From contig NC_084702.1 of the NCBI RefSeq assembly GCF_028389875.1, positions 45,197,053 through 45,261,052 on the forward strand: a stretch of 64,000 bases of DNA, in the 5' to 3' direction. Every line of letters begins with the position of its first letter. Position 1 is the first letter of the stretch. A program made the position numbers and the translations under genes. Below the pieces are notes generated by a model. It was not told the origin of the DNA. It worked only from the letters and a program-made list of their open reading frames with translations, and did no database searches. Positions 53,617-64,000 of this stretch are shown here, piece after piece. The DNA is from Rhea pennata (taxonomy: Eukaryota; Chordata; Aves; Rheiformes; Rheidae).

Positions 53617-55233
53617 GCACACTGCGTAAGATAGCATATGTCTCAAAATACACCAACAGCAGCAGCAGAGATTTGGGTGGTGGGAAGAGAAGATTTCAAA
53701 AAGGGAGATGACACGGGAAAAGGAAGAGGGAAAATGAACATTGCACGCCTCTGCGCACTATGGCAAAATAAAGACTCAATCTCCCAATACTCATTACACC
53801 TCTTTTTGGTCACGTTCCAAGAAATCCTACTTTATTCAGAACAAACGATGTCAGAAGTCAGCCAACTACAGCTGGAAGTAGCAAGTCATTGTCCCCATTG
53901 CAGACCCTCTCCATCATTCCCAAAATCTGCATAATTGCAGTCTTCTACCATTAATTCATTTCTACACTGAGCTGTGCAAGCATGTACACACAGTGATGTA
54001 CAACCCCACCCTAGACACACACTAACAAGCAAAGACATGTTCACAGAAAACATCTCCTAATGCACACTTCTTGCTATTGTCTGCACAGTAGGTACACATG
54101 CACTCATGTCAGCTAAAATCCCCTGTTAAATGGCATGTAAATAATAACTACATAGGAATGTTGAGGAGCAGAGACTATTTTCCTACATGTCTGTTCAGCA
54201 TTTGAAGCGGCAGTACCTTAACTGCTTGGAGACATTCACCCTCCCCCCCCCAACATCTCAATACAGAGAGAACAGCAAAACAACCCGCCCAATAAACTAA
54301 AGCCATTCAGCAAGCTCTATATTCCACAAAGTAACCCTTTAACCTATAGGGGGGCACACGAATGCAGTCCCTGAGCATCATGGATGAGGTAACTGACACA
54401 CTGAAACAGAGCTCTGAGTCTCCATTCGCCTTTCACTAAACAAGTTTTCAAGTTGCCCATAGGAAGCTGGGCAGTAGTCCACTGTAACAGCAAGACTGAA
54501 TAGCTGAAAGGCTGCATTCAGGTTTAGGACTTGTATAAGAGTATTAGGAATGGTATGAGGGGGGCTGCTGTGGGTTATAAGTTGCAACTGAAAAGAATTA
54601 TAAACGGTTATAAAAAGATACAAGTGCTAACACGTGCAAAGTCTCTTTTTTTCCAAGAGGGGAGATTGATAATAATAGCTAGCACAAAAAATACACTTGA
54701 GCAACTGAACTACAAGCTGCAGCTTTTACATGAACCTCCCCCAGGTTTCCACATGAAGATTACCATAATTAATACCCCCCCGCCCCGATCTGCCCGAACA
54801 GCTCCCACTGCCTAGCTACTATTCCCACCGCATTTGTAAGCATTGCTAGGAGTAAAAGCAAACGTGGGTCTGAGCGCGCGGGACAAAGCAGGCCCGCCGG
54901 GAGCCCCTACCGCGGCAGGCAGGCGGCGCGCAGCAGCTGCCTGCCGCCCGGCTGACCCCGCCGCGCCGCGGAGCGCGGGGACGTGCCCACGCGGGGGAAC
55001 GGGCCCGCCGAGAGCGCGCGGCGGCGGCCTCGGCCGGCGGCCACCGGCCCCGCGGCGCGCCAGGGCCGCGCCAGGAAGCGCAGCGGAGCCGGCACCTGGC
55101 GCGGCGCGGGCCGCCGCCCGGCGGCCTGGCGCGATGACACGACAGAAAGCCGGCGGCAGCGCCGCACGGGCAGGGCCCGCCGCCGCGCCAGGGCCCCGCC
55201 GCCCGGCCGGCCGGCGCCACCCCCCGCTCCTAC

Positions 55234-55460
55234 CTGCGGTCCGGGGCGGCGGGGCCCTGCCCGGCCCGGCCCGCGGCGGCGGCGATGGACGCGGCGCTGC
55301 GCTGAAGGGGCAGCGAGGCGCCGAGTGCGGCGGCGGCTCCGCCCCGCCGCGGCCGGGGCCGGGGCCGAGGGCGGCGCCGCGGCGCGCGGGGCGCCAGCTA
55401 GCGGCGGCGGCGGGCGGCGCGCGCGCTCAGCGCCCGCCGCCCCTCCCCCCGCGCCGCGCG
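55234..55460 (-). other. MACIR: Candidate non-coding exon 1 of MACIR (5' boundary unknown)
   Basis: On the minus strand the sequence reads CCGCAG|GTAGGAG across 55234/55233, a near-ideal 5' splice site. An exon ending here and joined to the acceptor at 46066 would give a 5' UTR wholly outside the coding region. The start coordinate is only a placeholder below the decamer repeat, because no initiation site can be read from sequence. Alternative donors in the island are possible. Confidence 0.5.
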
Positions 55461-55462
55461 CG

Positions 55463-55502
55463 CTCCGACGGCTCCCGACGGCTCCCAACGGCTCCCAACG
55501 GC
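55463..55502. repeat. 10-bp tandem repeat in the MACIR CpG island
   Basis: Four consecutive decamers of the form GCTCCCRACG (first copy slightly variant) sit just upstream of the presumed MACIR start region. The two right-hand copies create CAACGG, which fits the MYB core YAAC(G/T)G. The two left-hand copies have CGACGG instead. Whether this is functional or simply slippage is unknown. Confidence 0.8.
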
Positions 55503-58280
55503 TGTCGCGGCCGCGCGGGCCCCGCCGCCCCTGCGCTGCCCTCGCCTCCGGCCGCCGCTGCCCTTCCCCGCGGCACGGGCGGCCACGCAGCTTCGCGGCG
55601 CCCACGCTCAGACAACGGTCGGCGGACGCTGACTGGACACGAGCCTTTAGTGATGGTTTACCGCTGTTCTCCTCGATTGTTTCCCTATTTTCTTGGATAC
55701 CCCGGGGAAGTCAGCAAAGATGCTGTGACTGCGACTAACCTGGCAGACAGTTGCCCAATCTCCCTTCTTCGAGTAAGCGGAAAAGAAACAAAAGGGACGG
55801 GGAAGGGAAGGTGTAGCAAGGAAGTCCAGTCTTTCTCTCTAAAAACTAGTTTGCTGGCAGCTGAACCAGGCAGGGATGTGTGTCCACAGCATTTGTCACT
55901 CTGGCTCTCACCCTGCGCCTCAGTAGGGCCGTGCCAGGCTCTTCCTGCCCGGCCCGCTTTCCTCATCGCCTCACAACCTGAGGCTCTTAGGCTAGTATCA
56001 CAGACACGAACAAAAACAGCCCCGTTAAACTGCTGTAAAATGGCGTCTGTGACCACCGGTGTTCAAAACAGGTGCTCTGAAACAAAACATCAGGATTTTT
56101 AAAAAGGACAACATTAAAATAAAGAGGCAGTCTAGATAAAATGAGTGTATAGCTAGTTGAAATAATCTTAGAAAATTTCATTTTAAGTATTTTCCCTCAT
56201 ATCTGGAATACTTACAAAATGGGAAAACAGAACAATCTGGAGCGAGCTCTGACTAAGTGGAGGAATAGCATTAAATCAGTAAGTTAAATACAGAAAGTGG
56301 GGAATATCTCTGAACAAGCAGCAGCAGCGCAAGGAAAGGAACTGTGTGCGTGTTTTAGTGTCACTATGATGCTCTGTGTTGCTCACCACACACAGAAATC
56401 TGCAATATTGCTTTTAGCTCGAGTCATAAAAACTCTTCTTCTAGTGTCCTGCAGTAGAGGTGGTTAAAAATCCTTTGACCAGTATAACAACTATTCAAGC
56501 AAACATATATTTTGCTCTTGGAACGTGACTACCTGGAAGGAGTATTTTTGTGGTTATGTGGCAATGTGATTCTGCTATCGAGTAAATGCTAACCCTTGGG
56601 CCCTTGTTGTCAGGCTTTGAGGTGGACTTCCATCTAGTGGCCAAGGTTGATAGGAGGGGAAAGCAGTGGCCAAAGACTTCAGGAGAGGACAGATATTCAG
56701 GGGTGGTCATAATGTGTTTTATCCAAGTAGCTGTTTAAAACAACACATGATTTACAGCTTGGCCTTTTCCTTTTTTCCCCTCACATATCAGATATTTCAA
56801 CACTTAATAAACTTTAATGACACTTAATGTACTAACAGAATTAACAGTGCAAACTTGACTTTGAAATTTCTAGGTACTAAAGCAAAGGTATATATCCTGA
56901 AAACTTCTCCCAATAATTGTCACTGAGCGCTACAACAGATATTTGAAAGTCAAAAAACCCCTCAAATTTAAAACATCTGCATTTTCCATGCAACAACTGA
57001 GACCATTAATCTTAGTACTAAGCATATGGCTACCGTACTTCACTACTGTTGCAATGCTTTTACACGATGAACAAAGATACATTGAGGTACCAGAACTTTC
57101 TTTTTCCAACTTAAAAATGGGTTAAAAGTTTTGGATACCGCTTCAATGCAGAGAAAGACGCACACCATTATGGATTAGAAGCTCCTTTAGATTTTCCCTG
57201 CATCATCACCCTAATCAAAATACCAAGTACCTCAATCCTATGATGGCTTTGCCCACTATTGGTTTCTTGCATCAGTAACAGTCAATTCCACTACCAATAT
57301 AATTCAATTTAAATAATTTTTCATTACTGTTAAAGAGGGAACACAAAGAGAAAGGGTTACACTTCTTTTTCATTATCTGCAATTTTTTATTTACTATCCT
57401 GGAAAAGCTTTTATTAAGAGAGTTTTCTTCTTTACTTTTGTATATTCCAGGCTTGTACACTGGAATCTGTTTGTTAAGATGATTTGAGCATTAATGAAGG
57501 CTGAGCCACTGAAAGAATATGCCCTCAGTGTATTTTTTTTTCATGAATTCAATTCCAAAACCTAATAGGACAAACAGTATCTTTTATTAAATACTCAAAT
57601 CTCTTTTCCGTTTCTAGAGACTGCGGTCATTATCCTGAAACTCGTATTTTGTTAGAAAGCCATAAGAACATTCAAGATAAAATACAAAGTATTTGTTTTT
57701 AGGAAAAAAACATGAAAAAAACCCACTATTCTTCAACTCACAGAATTACATAATATTAAAAATATATTTATCAAATATAAAAGAGGTAGATAAAATTAAT
57801 TTTAAAATTGTAAGGCAAGTTAAACAAAAACTGGTAACAGAAGAACATATATGCCATACTGAGAACTGAGTAACAGCTTCCTAAAATTGAAATTACCTGC
57901 ACAAAAACTAACACTGCAATTGAATAAGGTTGACAGTGTAACAACACTCAGAGGGATGTGGTTGAAAGAGTACTACAACTTTTGCATTGAGAAAAAAAAA
58001 GAGAAACTTGATTTTTTTAAAACAGTCAAAAGTAGCAATATTATCTATTGCCATAAGATTAATCAACTTTTGCCATCCAAAAACAAAAGCTTAGTCTTTT
58101 TTTTAAACAGATCTTAACAGGACTTTAGCTAAGTTAAAAGGAAGTATGGTGACAGTTTATTGAAAATCTAAATCAAACGTCTGAAGTGTTTAACTTAATA
58201 AAATCCCATCTTTATTTTTTATGCAGGAGTGTAAAATGAATTTTAGAGAGTATGAAAAATAATTCCTTGATTTGCTTTTT

Positions 58281-58354
58281 GAGCCAAATTCACTTTTAGC
58301 ATAATTAAGCTGACTTCAGCAGGAATTATGGCTACTGGTGAAAGGCTGAATTTG
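58281..58354. repeat. Palindromic MITE-like amniote repeat relic
   Basis: GAGCCAAATTCAC...GCATAATTA is mirrored as an imperfect inverted repeat by AATTATGGC...GTGAAAGGCTGAATTTG around a central 'gacttcagcagg'. This matches a short palindromic element common in bird and reptile DNA (arms 'ggccaaattca...', centre 'tgacttcaatgg'). Family name not known to me. Confidence 0.6.
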
Positions 58355-58830
58355 TTTCTTTGTATCTGACAGAGGAAGTAAGTGCTGCAAAGAATGTGAA
58401 AAAGAATGTTTTAGAGCTATGTCTATTTTGCAGATGTTCAATTAGTACCTACTCTGATTCATATTGCCTCAAGAAATAATTACAACCAATCAACAAGGAA
58501 AGATGGACTGTGTCCTACACCATAATATTTAATAATTACTGAGAAAGGAAAGTAGAGTTTTACTTCTGGTTTGATTTTTCCCCTGTGCAGTTCTCTCCAT
58601 TTACTGTACAAGTCAGCTTTAAAAATGACTATAGACTCTTAGTTCAAATTCATAAATAATTTAAAATATTTCCCAGACTACTGTCCCTCAAGATCATTTA
58701 AGGAGGCTTTTGAAAGAATATTTTAAGTCCGAAGATATCCCAGCCCCCCACCAAAAAGAAATTAGAAACTTTAGAAACTTTTCAAGAATTTGAAAGCAAA
58801 TAAGACAGAAGGTCCAAGTGGGCTTAAAGC

Positions 58831-58833
<3 letters not shown>

Positions 58834-58871
<38 letters not shown>
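58834..58871. repeat. Poly(A) tract of 38
   Basis: Longest homopolymer in the window. Confidence 0.95.
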
Positions 58872-58873
<2 letters not shown>

Positions 58874-61659
58874 AGTTTTAGTATTTATATAAGTATAGCA
58901 GAGTAATAAATTTATAAAATGAATAGTTATCTCCCGTTCTGGAGAGAAATGTATTACAAGAAGAGATGATTTAGTGAGACACATGTACCAAGACCAAATA
59001 GGCTTTGTTGGAAGCAAAAAGATTGCTATACTATTAGGACAATCCTTGGTCTGGTACAAAATACACATCACCCAATTATCTTATTTTCCCTTGTTGCTGA
59101 TTTTTGTTCCTTTTACTGTAGAGAATGGGAATATGTAGGTGTGATGCTTCAGAAAATGGCTTTGATGGTATTTGTTTTATTTGGAGACATCAGATTATGT
59201 AGATCAAGACTGTTGCATGAAAATGGATTTCTCAAAAGTATGTTGGATAAATACATTCAGGCCAAAAATAACCTAAATATCTCCCTTTCAGGCTAATCTT
59301 GAGATACTTGCACAAAATAAGAGATTCTCTCCCCCTTTACATCTCATTTACCAAAAGAAGGAAATTCTTACTAGAAACTGTCACATACACAGTTCTGTAT
59401 ACATCAGAGCAGGCATCATCAAATTCGGCTCTCTTTGAAAGAGAATACCATCAGTAAACTAATGACAATTTTCAAATAGATAAAAGCTCTTTCTTTCCAA
59501 TATTTTTGCAGTAGATAGGTAAATATACAGTGATGTATATCTAGCTCAGGGAAAGACAACATGATTTTAAGTCAAGTTCAGTGTTATTTCAGAAAGTTGA
59601 TGCTTGCCATCCCTCAGCCATTAGTAGCAGATCATATGAAAATCTATAATTCTTAAAAATCTGGACTACAAGTCTATTTCTACTATCACAGTCATACACT
59701 ATGTGGTATGGTGAAAAACTTTTCATCCATCCTTTTATTCTCTCTTGAAGCAAGGATGTATTACAATGTTTTTGTGTGAATGCAAAACCCTTCAGCTTTT
59801 TGTAAGGTTATGAGATTGCAATAGGGTGTCCACTTAGAACTACTGTCAGATATTTTTCTCCACAAGATTTTCTACCTCTTTTACAGCACGGTTGCTGTTT
59901 ATATTTAGCATATCCTCTTCATCAAGGGGCTGCATTTGATGCCAGTAACACATGCACACCTAAGATTTTTCTAGTGTGAATAGAATTTGTCTCCGAAGTA
60001 CAGGGCTCTCACTCAGTATCATCCAACTCACTCACTGAAGAAAGATGGACAGATCATAGAGATAAAACTGCATGTTACTGAAGACTGAGCCAGACCTCCA
60101 GCTAGATCTTTTGCCAGGAATTTTAGAGTTCAAATAATGGATTTCTGCCATTCCTAAAGGAGCTGTATTCATTTTGACAGCAGCAATCTTTAAAATGATG
60201 AGTTAATTGCTGAGAGGTACTACACTGCACTCTGGTCTAGAATTAGAATATATTTATAGATAGAAGTTTAAAATGTTTATTTTTTACTAGGCATCTGTTT
60301 TCCAAAGTAAAATACCTATGACTGCTTTGTTATCGCATCAGTTTTTGTATTTGTGACCAGAAGATGGTTGTTTTGAAGAACTTTGTCAAGATAAGCAAAG
60401 GGAGACAAGAAATAAGCATTCAAAAATATTCACTGAAATACATCCTTTCCATAAAAACAAGCAAAATTAAAGCCATTATTAAAAAAGAAAAAGAACAGAA
60501 ACAGATAAATAACTGGATTTAAAAGTAGCCTTCTTTTCTTCCACCACTTCTTTCAGAACAGACTTTTTGGAACAGTCGTTGCCACTTTTATCAACTTACA
60601 GGCCTATCAACACTACAGTTGCTGTTAACTATAAAGAAAAACTATACAGGGAATAGGACATTTCAAAATACAAGTGAAACCTTAAACTGCCCTGTCTACT
60701 AGATGAGAGAACACAGCACTAAATCCCTGCATTCTGCCACGTGTGTATTCTAGTGCTTTGATGCAGCTCTTAGTCTTTGCTGTGTCCCAAGCCTTCTGTT
60801 GCTTTCCTTTAACCTCTACTGGTCTTGACACCATTGATCAGTCCCGTATGGACAGTTTGTACACACTTCTAGATGGCCCCTCTTCCCCTTTCCCTATGCT
60901 ACTTTATATGTTTTCCCACTAAACTGAAGTATGACTGCACCTCCACTTTCCCTTAACAAATTTCACTTATTAGCATGGTTATACAGAAAACTCAAATTTA
61001 TGTCTTTATTCCATTTTAAAAACGTAAAACAGATAATACAAGACTTTTAAAAAATTGTCTATGATTAAAGAAACATTTTTGGATTTTGCTCCAAGAGATC
61101 TCTGGTAAAGATGCTTCATTTTTGAAGGAAATACTAAATGTTTACTTCAATTACGTATCAGGGTGGTAGTACTTCAGTAATTACAGCCATATTCAAGCAC
61201 TGACTTTCTCTGAACTTAATCTTTGACACCTCTTAATTGTCATATCTGGTAGGAACAGTGCATACAGTGCAAAGGTTAATGGGAGAGGGAGTCTAACTGC
61301 CTACATAAACTGGACCAAGATAGCTTCTGAAGTTCAGAACACTCAGCCTGATGATACAGCCCACGCTCTTCCTTATTGCCAGAGTAGTAAAAGGAAACAG
61401 AAGTGCTCACAGTTGTTACATACTTAGTGTTACCATCAAGACCTTTAAAAAGTGCTGCAGAATAAGTCACTGTTCAGTCTACTTTGTTGAGGACTGTTTT
61501 CAACAATACAGAATGATAAACCCGAATTTCTTATAAGCTCTTTCACCCACCCCCAAGAGAAATTATGGTTTATTTGTATATTAAAAGCTTACTCTTCTCC
61601 ACTGAGACTACTCAATGTACTTCAAATATACTTGTAAAAGAGAAAGCAAAATGGACAGA

Positions 61660-63392
61660 AGTTGCCAGTGACTTTGTTTTTATTTAGGAGCACATAAAAA
61701 AAAGTTATGCCACAGCTTTGGTTGACTGGAATGATATGCATACTTAAGTTTTAACAGTATTTTTTTAAAAAAACAGTAAACATAACATGTACATTCAGTT
61801 GTATGCAGGACAAACACTGTCAACACCACATTTACACTATAGAAAATGAAATGTTTTTAGTACAGAGCTGTGAAACCCTTCATATTTTTGGTATTTACAG
61901 GTATTCCATAGAATTAACTTGTTCAAGCCATTTCATGTATAGTCAGTTTAAACACTCAGACTCTGTGGCAGGGTGAACATAATTACAGTTGCACCGACTC
62001 TGAAAAAGAGCAAGAGTCTTACTTGCTTAAAAATACTACTTTGAAGCTGTATCTTCTGCAATGTGAAAGGAATTATCTAACTTGTAGCTTATGAAGTCAA
62101 TTAATAATCAGCTGCTTGAACTTACAGGAGTGGACAATATTTTGCATACATTTGGGATAGTTATAAACATTAAAAAATTTGTCATGCCACAGATAATCAC
62201 AAGAACCGCTGAAACAGGATAATTACTCCACATAAACCAATCACTCAAAGCACCACTGACTTACTAAAGTTTCTCACAGCTCTTGTAAGATCTTAGTGAC
62301 TTTTAATGAGAGCTGTTGACAACCACTGAATTAGGAGAGAGGTATGAAAATCCCAATGGGGCCATCCTGAAGCCTGAGTATTCTGTTACATGTTGTAACA
62401 TTACACATTGAGTTCTGGTAGGACCGCACTCTCTCTCTGCTCTGAAGGGCTGGTAATAAAGCACAGATGGGATATTTACAATTTTCAGGATAAATTTACT
62501 AGCAGACCAGCTGTAACCATTTCTCTTTTTATAAACCCTGTGTTTTAATGTCACCTTTTTGTACAAACATTCGGCAAAGCAAATAAAACTGTCCTTTTAG
62601 TAAACAAAAGATTTTTTTGATAAAAACATATAAAAGACAATTTTATCTGCTGGATGATATACAGGTTACCCACATATAAGCATGAATGCTAAACAACAAA
62701 AGAGACTGTATATTAGAATGTTATAGGTCTGATGTAAACATAGAATAAAAGTAGACTCAAAAATGAAAATAACATTAACTCACTCCATTATGCTTAACTA
62801 TTGCAGCATATATAATACAAAATCATTCAAATGCAGAAAACACCTGCTTACTTCAAAAACAGGCAGAGTGATTTCTTTGGAAATGTAGTTAAATTAAAAA
62901 AAGAAAGGCGAAAAAGAAAAAAAGAAAAGACAAAGCTGCAAGCAAAGACATGTGTTACCTTACAGCCCCAAAAGAAACTCACAGACAAATTATAAACTCC
63001 TGAAAATAGAAGTTTATAATGACAACACATAATGCTTCATTACAGTGGCATCAAGAATGCCACTATAACATACCACTGGATTGATATTTTCTTTTCTTTT
63101 TTTTTTTTTTTGTGTACAGTAAATATTTGAAGACACCAAAAAGGTTCTTGTGCAGTTTATCAAGCTGATAAATAAATGTTTCCTTAAATGTTTTAAAAAA
63201 TGAGAAGAGATCTTTGACCTAGATATGTAGAGTGCACACTAGCTGTCTGTAGTCAATATGGGGTTAAGTGTGCTATGAAATGCGGACATGAATGGCTTTT
63301 GAAAGCTCAATCATCATTTAGTTTGTTTCTCTACAACCAAATGCACACTGAAGAACTGTTTAAGAAGCTGCTTCCAATTTCTCTGATCAACT
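61660..63392 (-). other. Candidate 3' UTR of the PPIP5K2-like gene
   Basis: After the TGA at 63393 the first canonical AATAAA that I find on the minus strand is at 61684-61679, followed by a T-rich stretch. This gives a 3' UTR of about 1.73 kb. A second signal lies near 61575-61569. The interval has no credible coding frame. Small minus-strand frames at 62303-62566 and 61276-61470 are chance frames within or just past it. Confidence 0.45.
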
Positions 63393-63496
63393 TCATTTCT
63401 TCTCAAAAAGAGTTTCATCTCCAATTTCTACATCTAGTGAGGCTTCTTCAAGAGATAACTTAGCATTAGATACACAACCAGAAGATCCACTGGTAG
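63393..63496 (-). CDS. Terminal coding exon of the upstream gene; PPIP5K2 is the best guess
   Basis: On the minus strand a polypyrimidine tract ending GCCTTCACAG stops at 63497. The exon then opens with two bases of a split codon and reads 33 codons before TGA at 63395-63393. The peptide is acidic and Ser-rich, beginning TSGSSGCVSNAKLSLEEAS and ending GDETLFEKK. The acceptor, open phase and codon composition look like a true last exon. I do not recognise the peptide with certainty. The assignment rests on synteny: in human 5q21, PPIP5K2 (diphosphoinositol pentakisphosphate kinase 2, which makes inositol pyrophosphates) lies directly upstream of MACIR on the same strand, which is the arrangement here. 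Only the C-terminal tail is in the window; the kinase and phosphatase domains would lie beyond 64000. Confidence 0.6.
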
Positions 63497-63497
63497 C

Positions 63498-64000
63498 TGT
63501 GAAGGCAAAGAAAGACGTTTTATACACAAGAACATCCACGCTAAAAAGGCAAAAAAGAAAAAGTCAAAGCAAATGCAACAAAAGTTACCTAGCACAGAAA
63601 CACACACAACGCTACAATAAGCAGCAGATCTTAAAGATGTATTAAAATTATACATTTAGCAATCCACCACCATTAAAAACTCATACCATCACTTAAACAG
63701 CAAAACCACTCCAAAATCACACACGTCAGTAGGATAAATATTGAATTTTACAAAGTCAGACTAACAGCAGAAAGAACACATTTTAATAGATAAACCAGAT
63801 GACTTGAAAACCCTAGAAAGCAAGAAATTAACTAAGAACAGAAAAGTCAAAGCTGGTAGAGGTAGGAAAAAAAAATCTTGCGAGTTGCAAAACAAAAAAA
63901 ATTGTTTTAAGTGTAAACTGCTGGACAGCATTTTAGAAAGATCTATGTATCTAAAAAACCCCAATAACAACAAAAACTCTTTAGCTATTTTAGATAGGCA
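63498..64000 (-). other. Last intron of the PPIP5K2-like gene (partial)
   Basis: Sequence upstream of the acceptor at 63497 is AT-rich, with no further exon that I can support before the window ends. It is interpreted as intron only because a spliced terminal exon lies next to it. Confidence 0.45.

Larger units (their letters stand above)
46067..55233 (-). other. MACIR: MACIR 5' intron (inferred)
   Basis: This span joins the acceptor at 46066 to the donor in the CpG island at 55233-55232, giving an intron of about 9.2 kb. It is AT-rich and contains no recognisable coding exon. It includes homopolymer tracts (T at 47050-47064 and 50104-50127, A at 53594-53616), a 13-G run at 51312-51324, and otherwise unique-looking sequence. 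Additional non-coding 5' exons inside it cannot be excluded. Short open frames at 52.0-52.2, 53.6-53.9 and 54.4-54.8 kb show no family resemblance. Confidence 0.55.
54855..55650 (-). promoter_or_regulatory. MACIR: CpG island, probable MACIR promoter and first exon
   Basis: This is the densest GC/CpG stretch in the window, about 800 bp of near-continuous G+C with CpG at roughly the expected frequency and multiple GC-box (Sp1-type) cores. It lies upstream of MACIR on the MACIR strand. No TATA box is obvious, as expected for a dispersed CpG-island promoter. A four-copy decamer repeat lies at its upstream side (55463-55502) and a consensus donor on the minus strand at 55233. It might also fire in the opposite direction, which sequence alone cannot show. 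Long open frames across it on both strands reflect the absence of AT-rich stop codons and are not genes. Confidence 0.8.
55651..61659. other. Short intergenic region between the PPIP5K2-like gene and the MACIR promoter
   Basis: AT-rich with no supported exon. Contains one palindromic repeat relic (58281-58354) and the longest homopolymer of the window (58834-58871). Its right border is the candidate poly(A) site near 61660. Confidence 0.5.

Noticed and set aside
54843-56102. Open frame of 419 codons on the + strand (with 251- and 232-codon frames overlapping it on both strands)
   Set aside because: It runs through the MACIR CpG island, where stop codons are rare. The product is Ala/Arg/Pro/Gly-rich with no domain, and both strands are equally open, as expected by chance.

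Overview
This is vertebrate nuclear DNA, AT-rich with a few GC-rich islands, and nearly all of it is non-coding. Two things point to a non-mammalian amniote, most likely a bird: decayed CR1-type LINE copies whose 3' ends carry the phrase typical of bird, turtle and crocodile genomes, and several short amniote relic repeats. No L1 or Alu-type element was seen. The one gene recognised with certainty, MACIR (C5orf30), lies on human 5q21. That block corresponds to the Z chromosome of birds and to its autosomal equivalent in turtles and crocodilians.

Layout, left to right. 1-8.6 kb is AT-rich intergenic DNA with one reverse-strand CR1 tail near 4.4-4.7 kb. 8.6-14.2 kb is a GC- and CpG-rich block with no recognisable protein gene. 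Its densest cores (about 9.1, 11.4-11.7 and 12.85-13.2 kb) look like promoter-type CpG islands, possibly of an unannotated long non-coding RNA. 14.2-20.7 kb is intergenic. 20.7-22.4 kb holds at least two decayed CR1 copies on the + strand, apparently one nested in the other. 22.4-33.2 kb contains two stretches dense in developmental transcription-factor cores (about 23.2-23.5 and 25.5-25.96 kb). 33.25-34.12 kb is a second CpG-rich patch. 35.36-35.53 kb is an 82-bp tandem duplication, followed by an old reverse-strand LINE fragment at 35.69-36.33 kb. 36.3-45.4 kb is intergenic and includes the likely MACIR 3' UTR.

MACIR is on the - strand. Its complete 207-codon coding region is at 45421-46044, in one exon with a clear splice acceptor at 46066. 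The probable non-coding first exon is about 9.2 kb upstream in a strong CpG island (54.85-55.65 kb), where there is a consensus splice donor. Farther upstream on the same strand is the last coding exon of another gene (63393-63496), with a candidate 1.7 kb 3' UTR ending near 61.66 kb. Gene order and orientation make PPIP5K2 the best guess for it. The two genes would then lie tail-to-head, about 6 kb apart, as in human but much closer.

No RNA genes, CRISPR arrays, operons or intact transposons were seen. Most open reading frames in the window are chance frames in GC-rich or low-complexity DNA.
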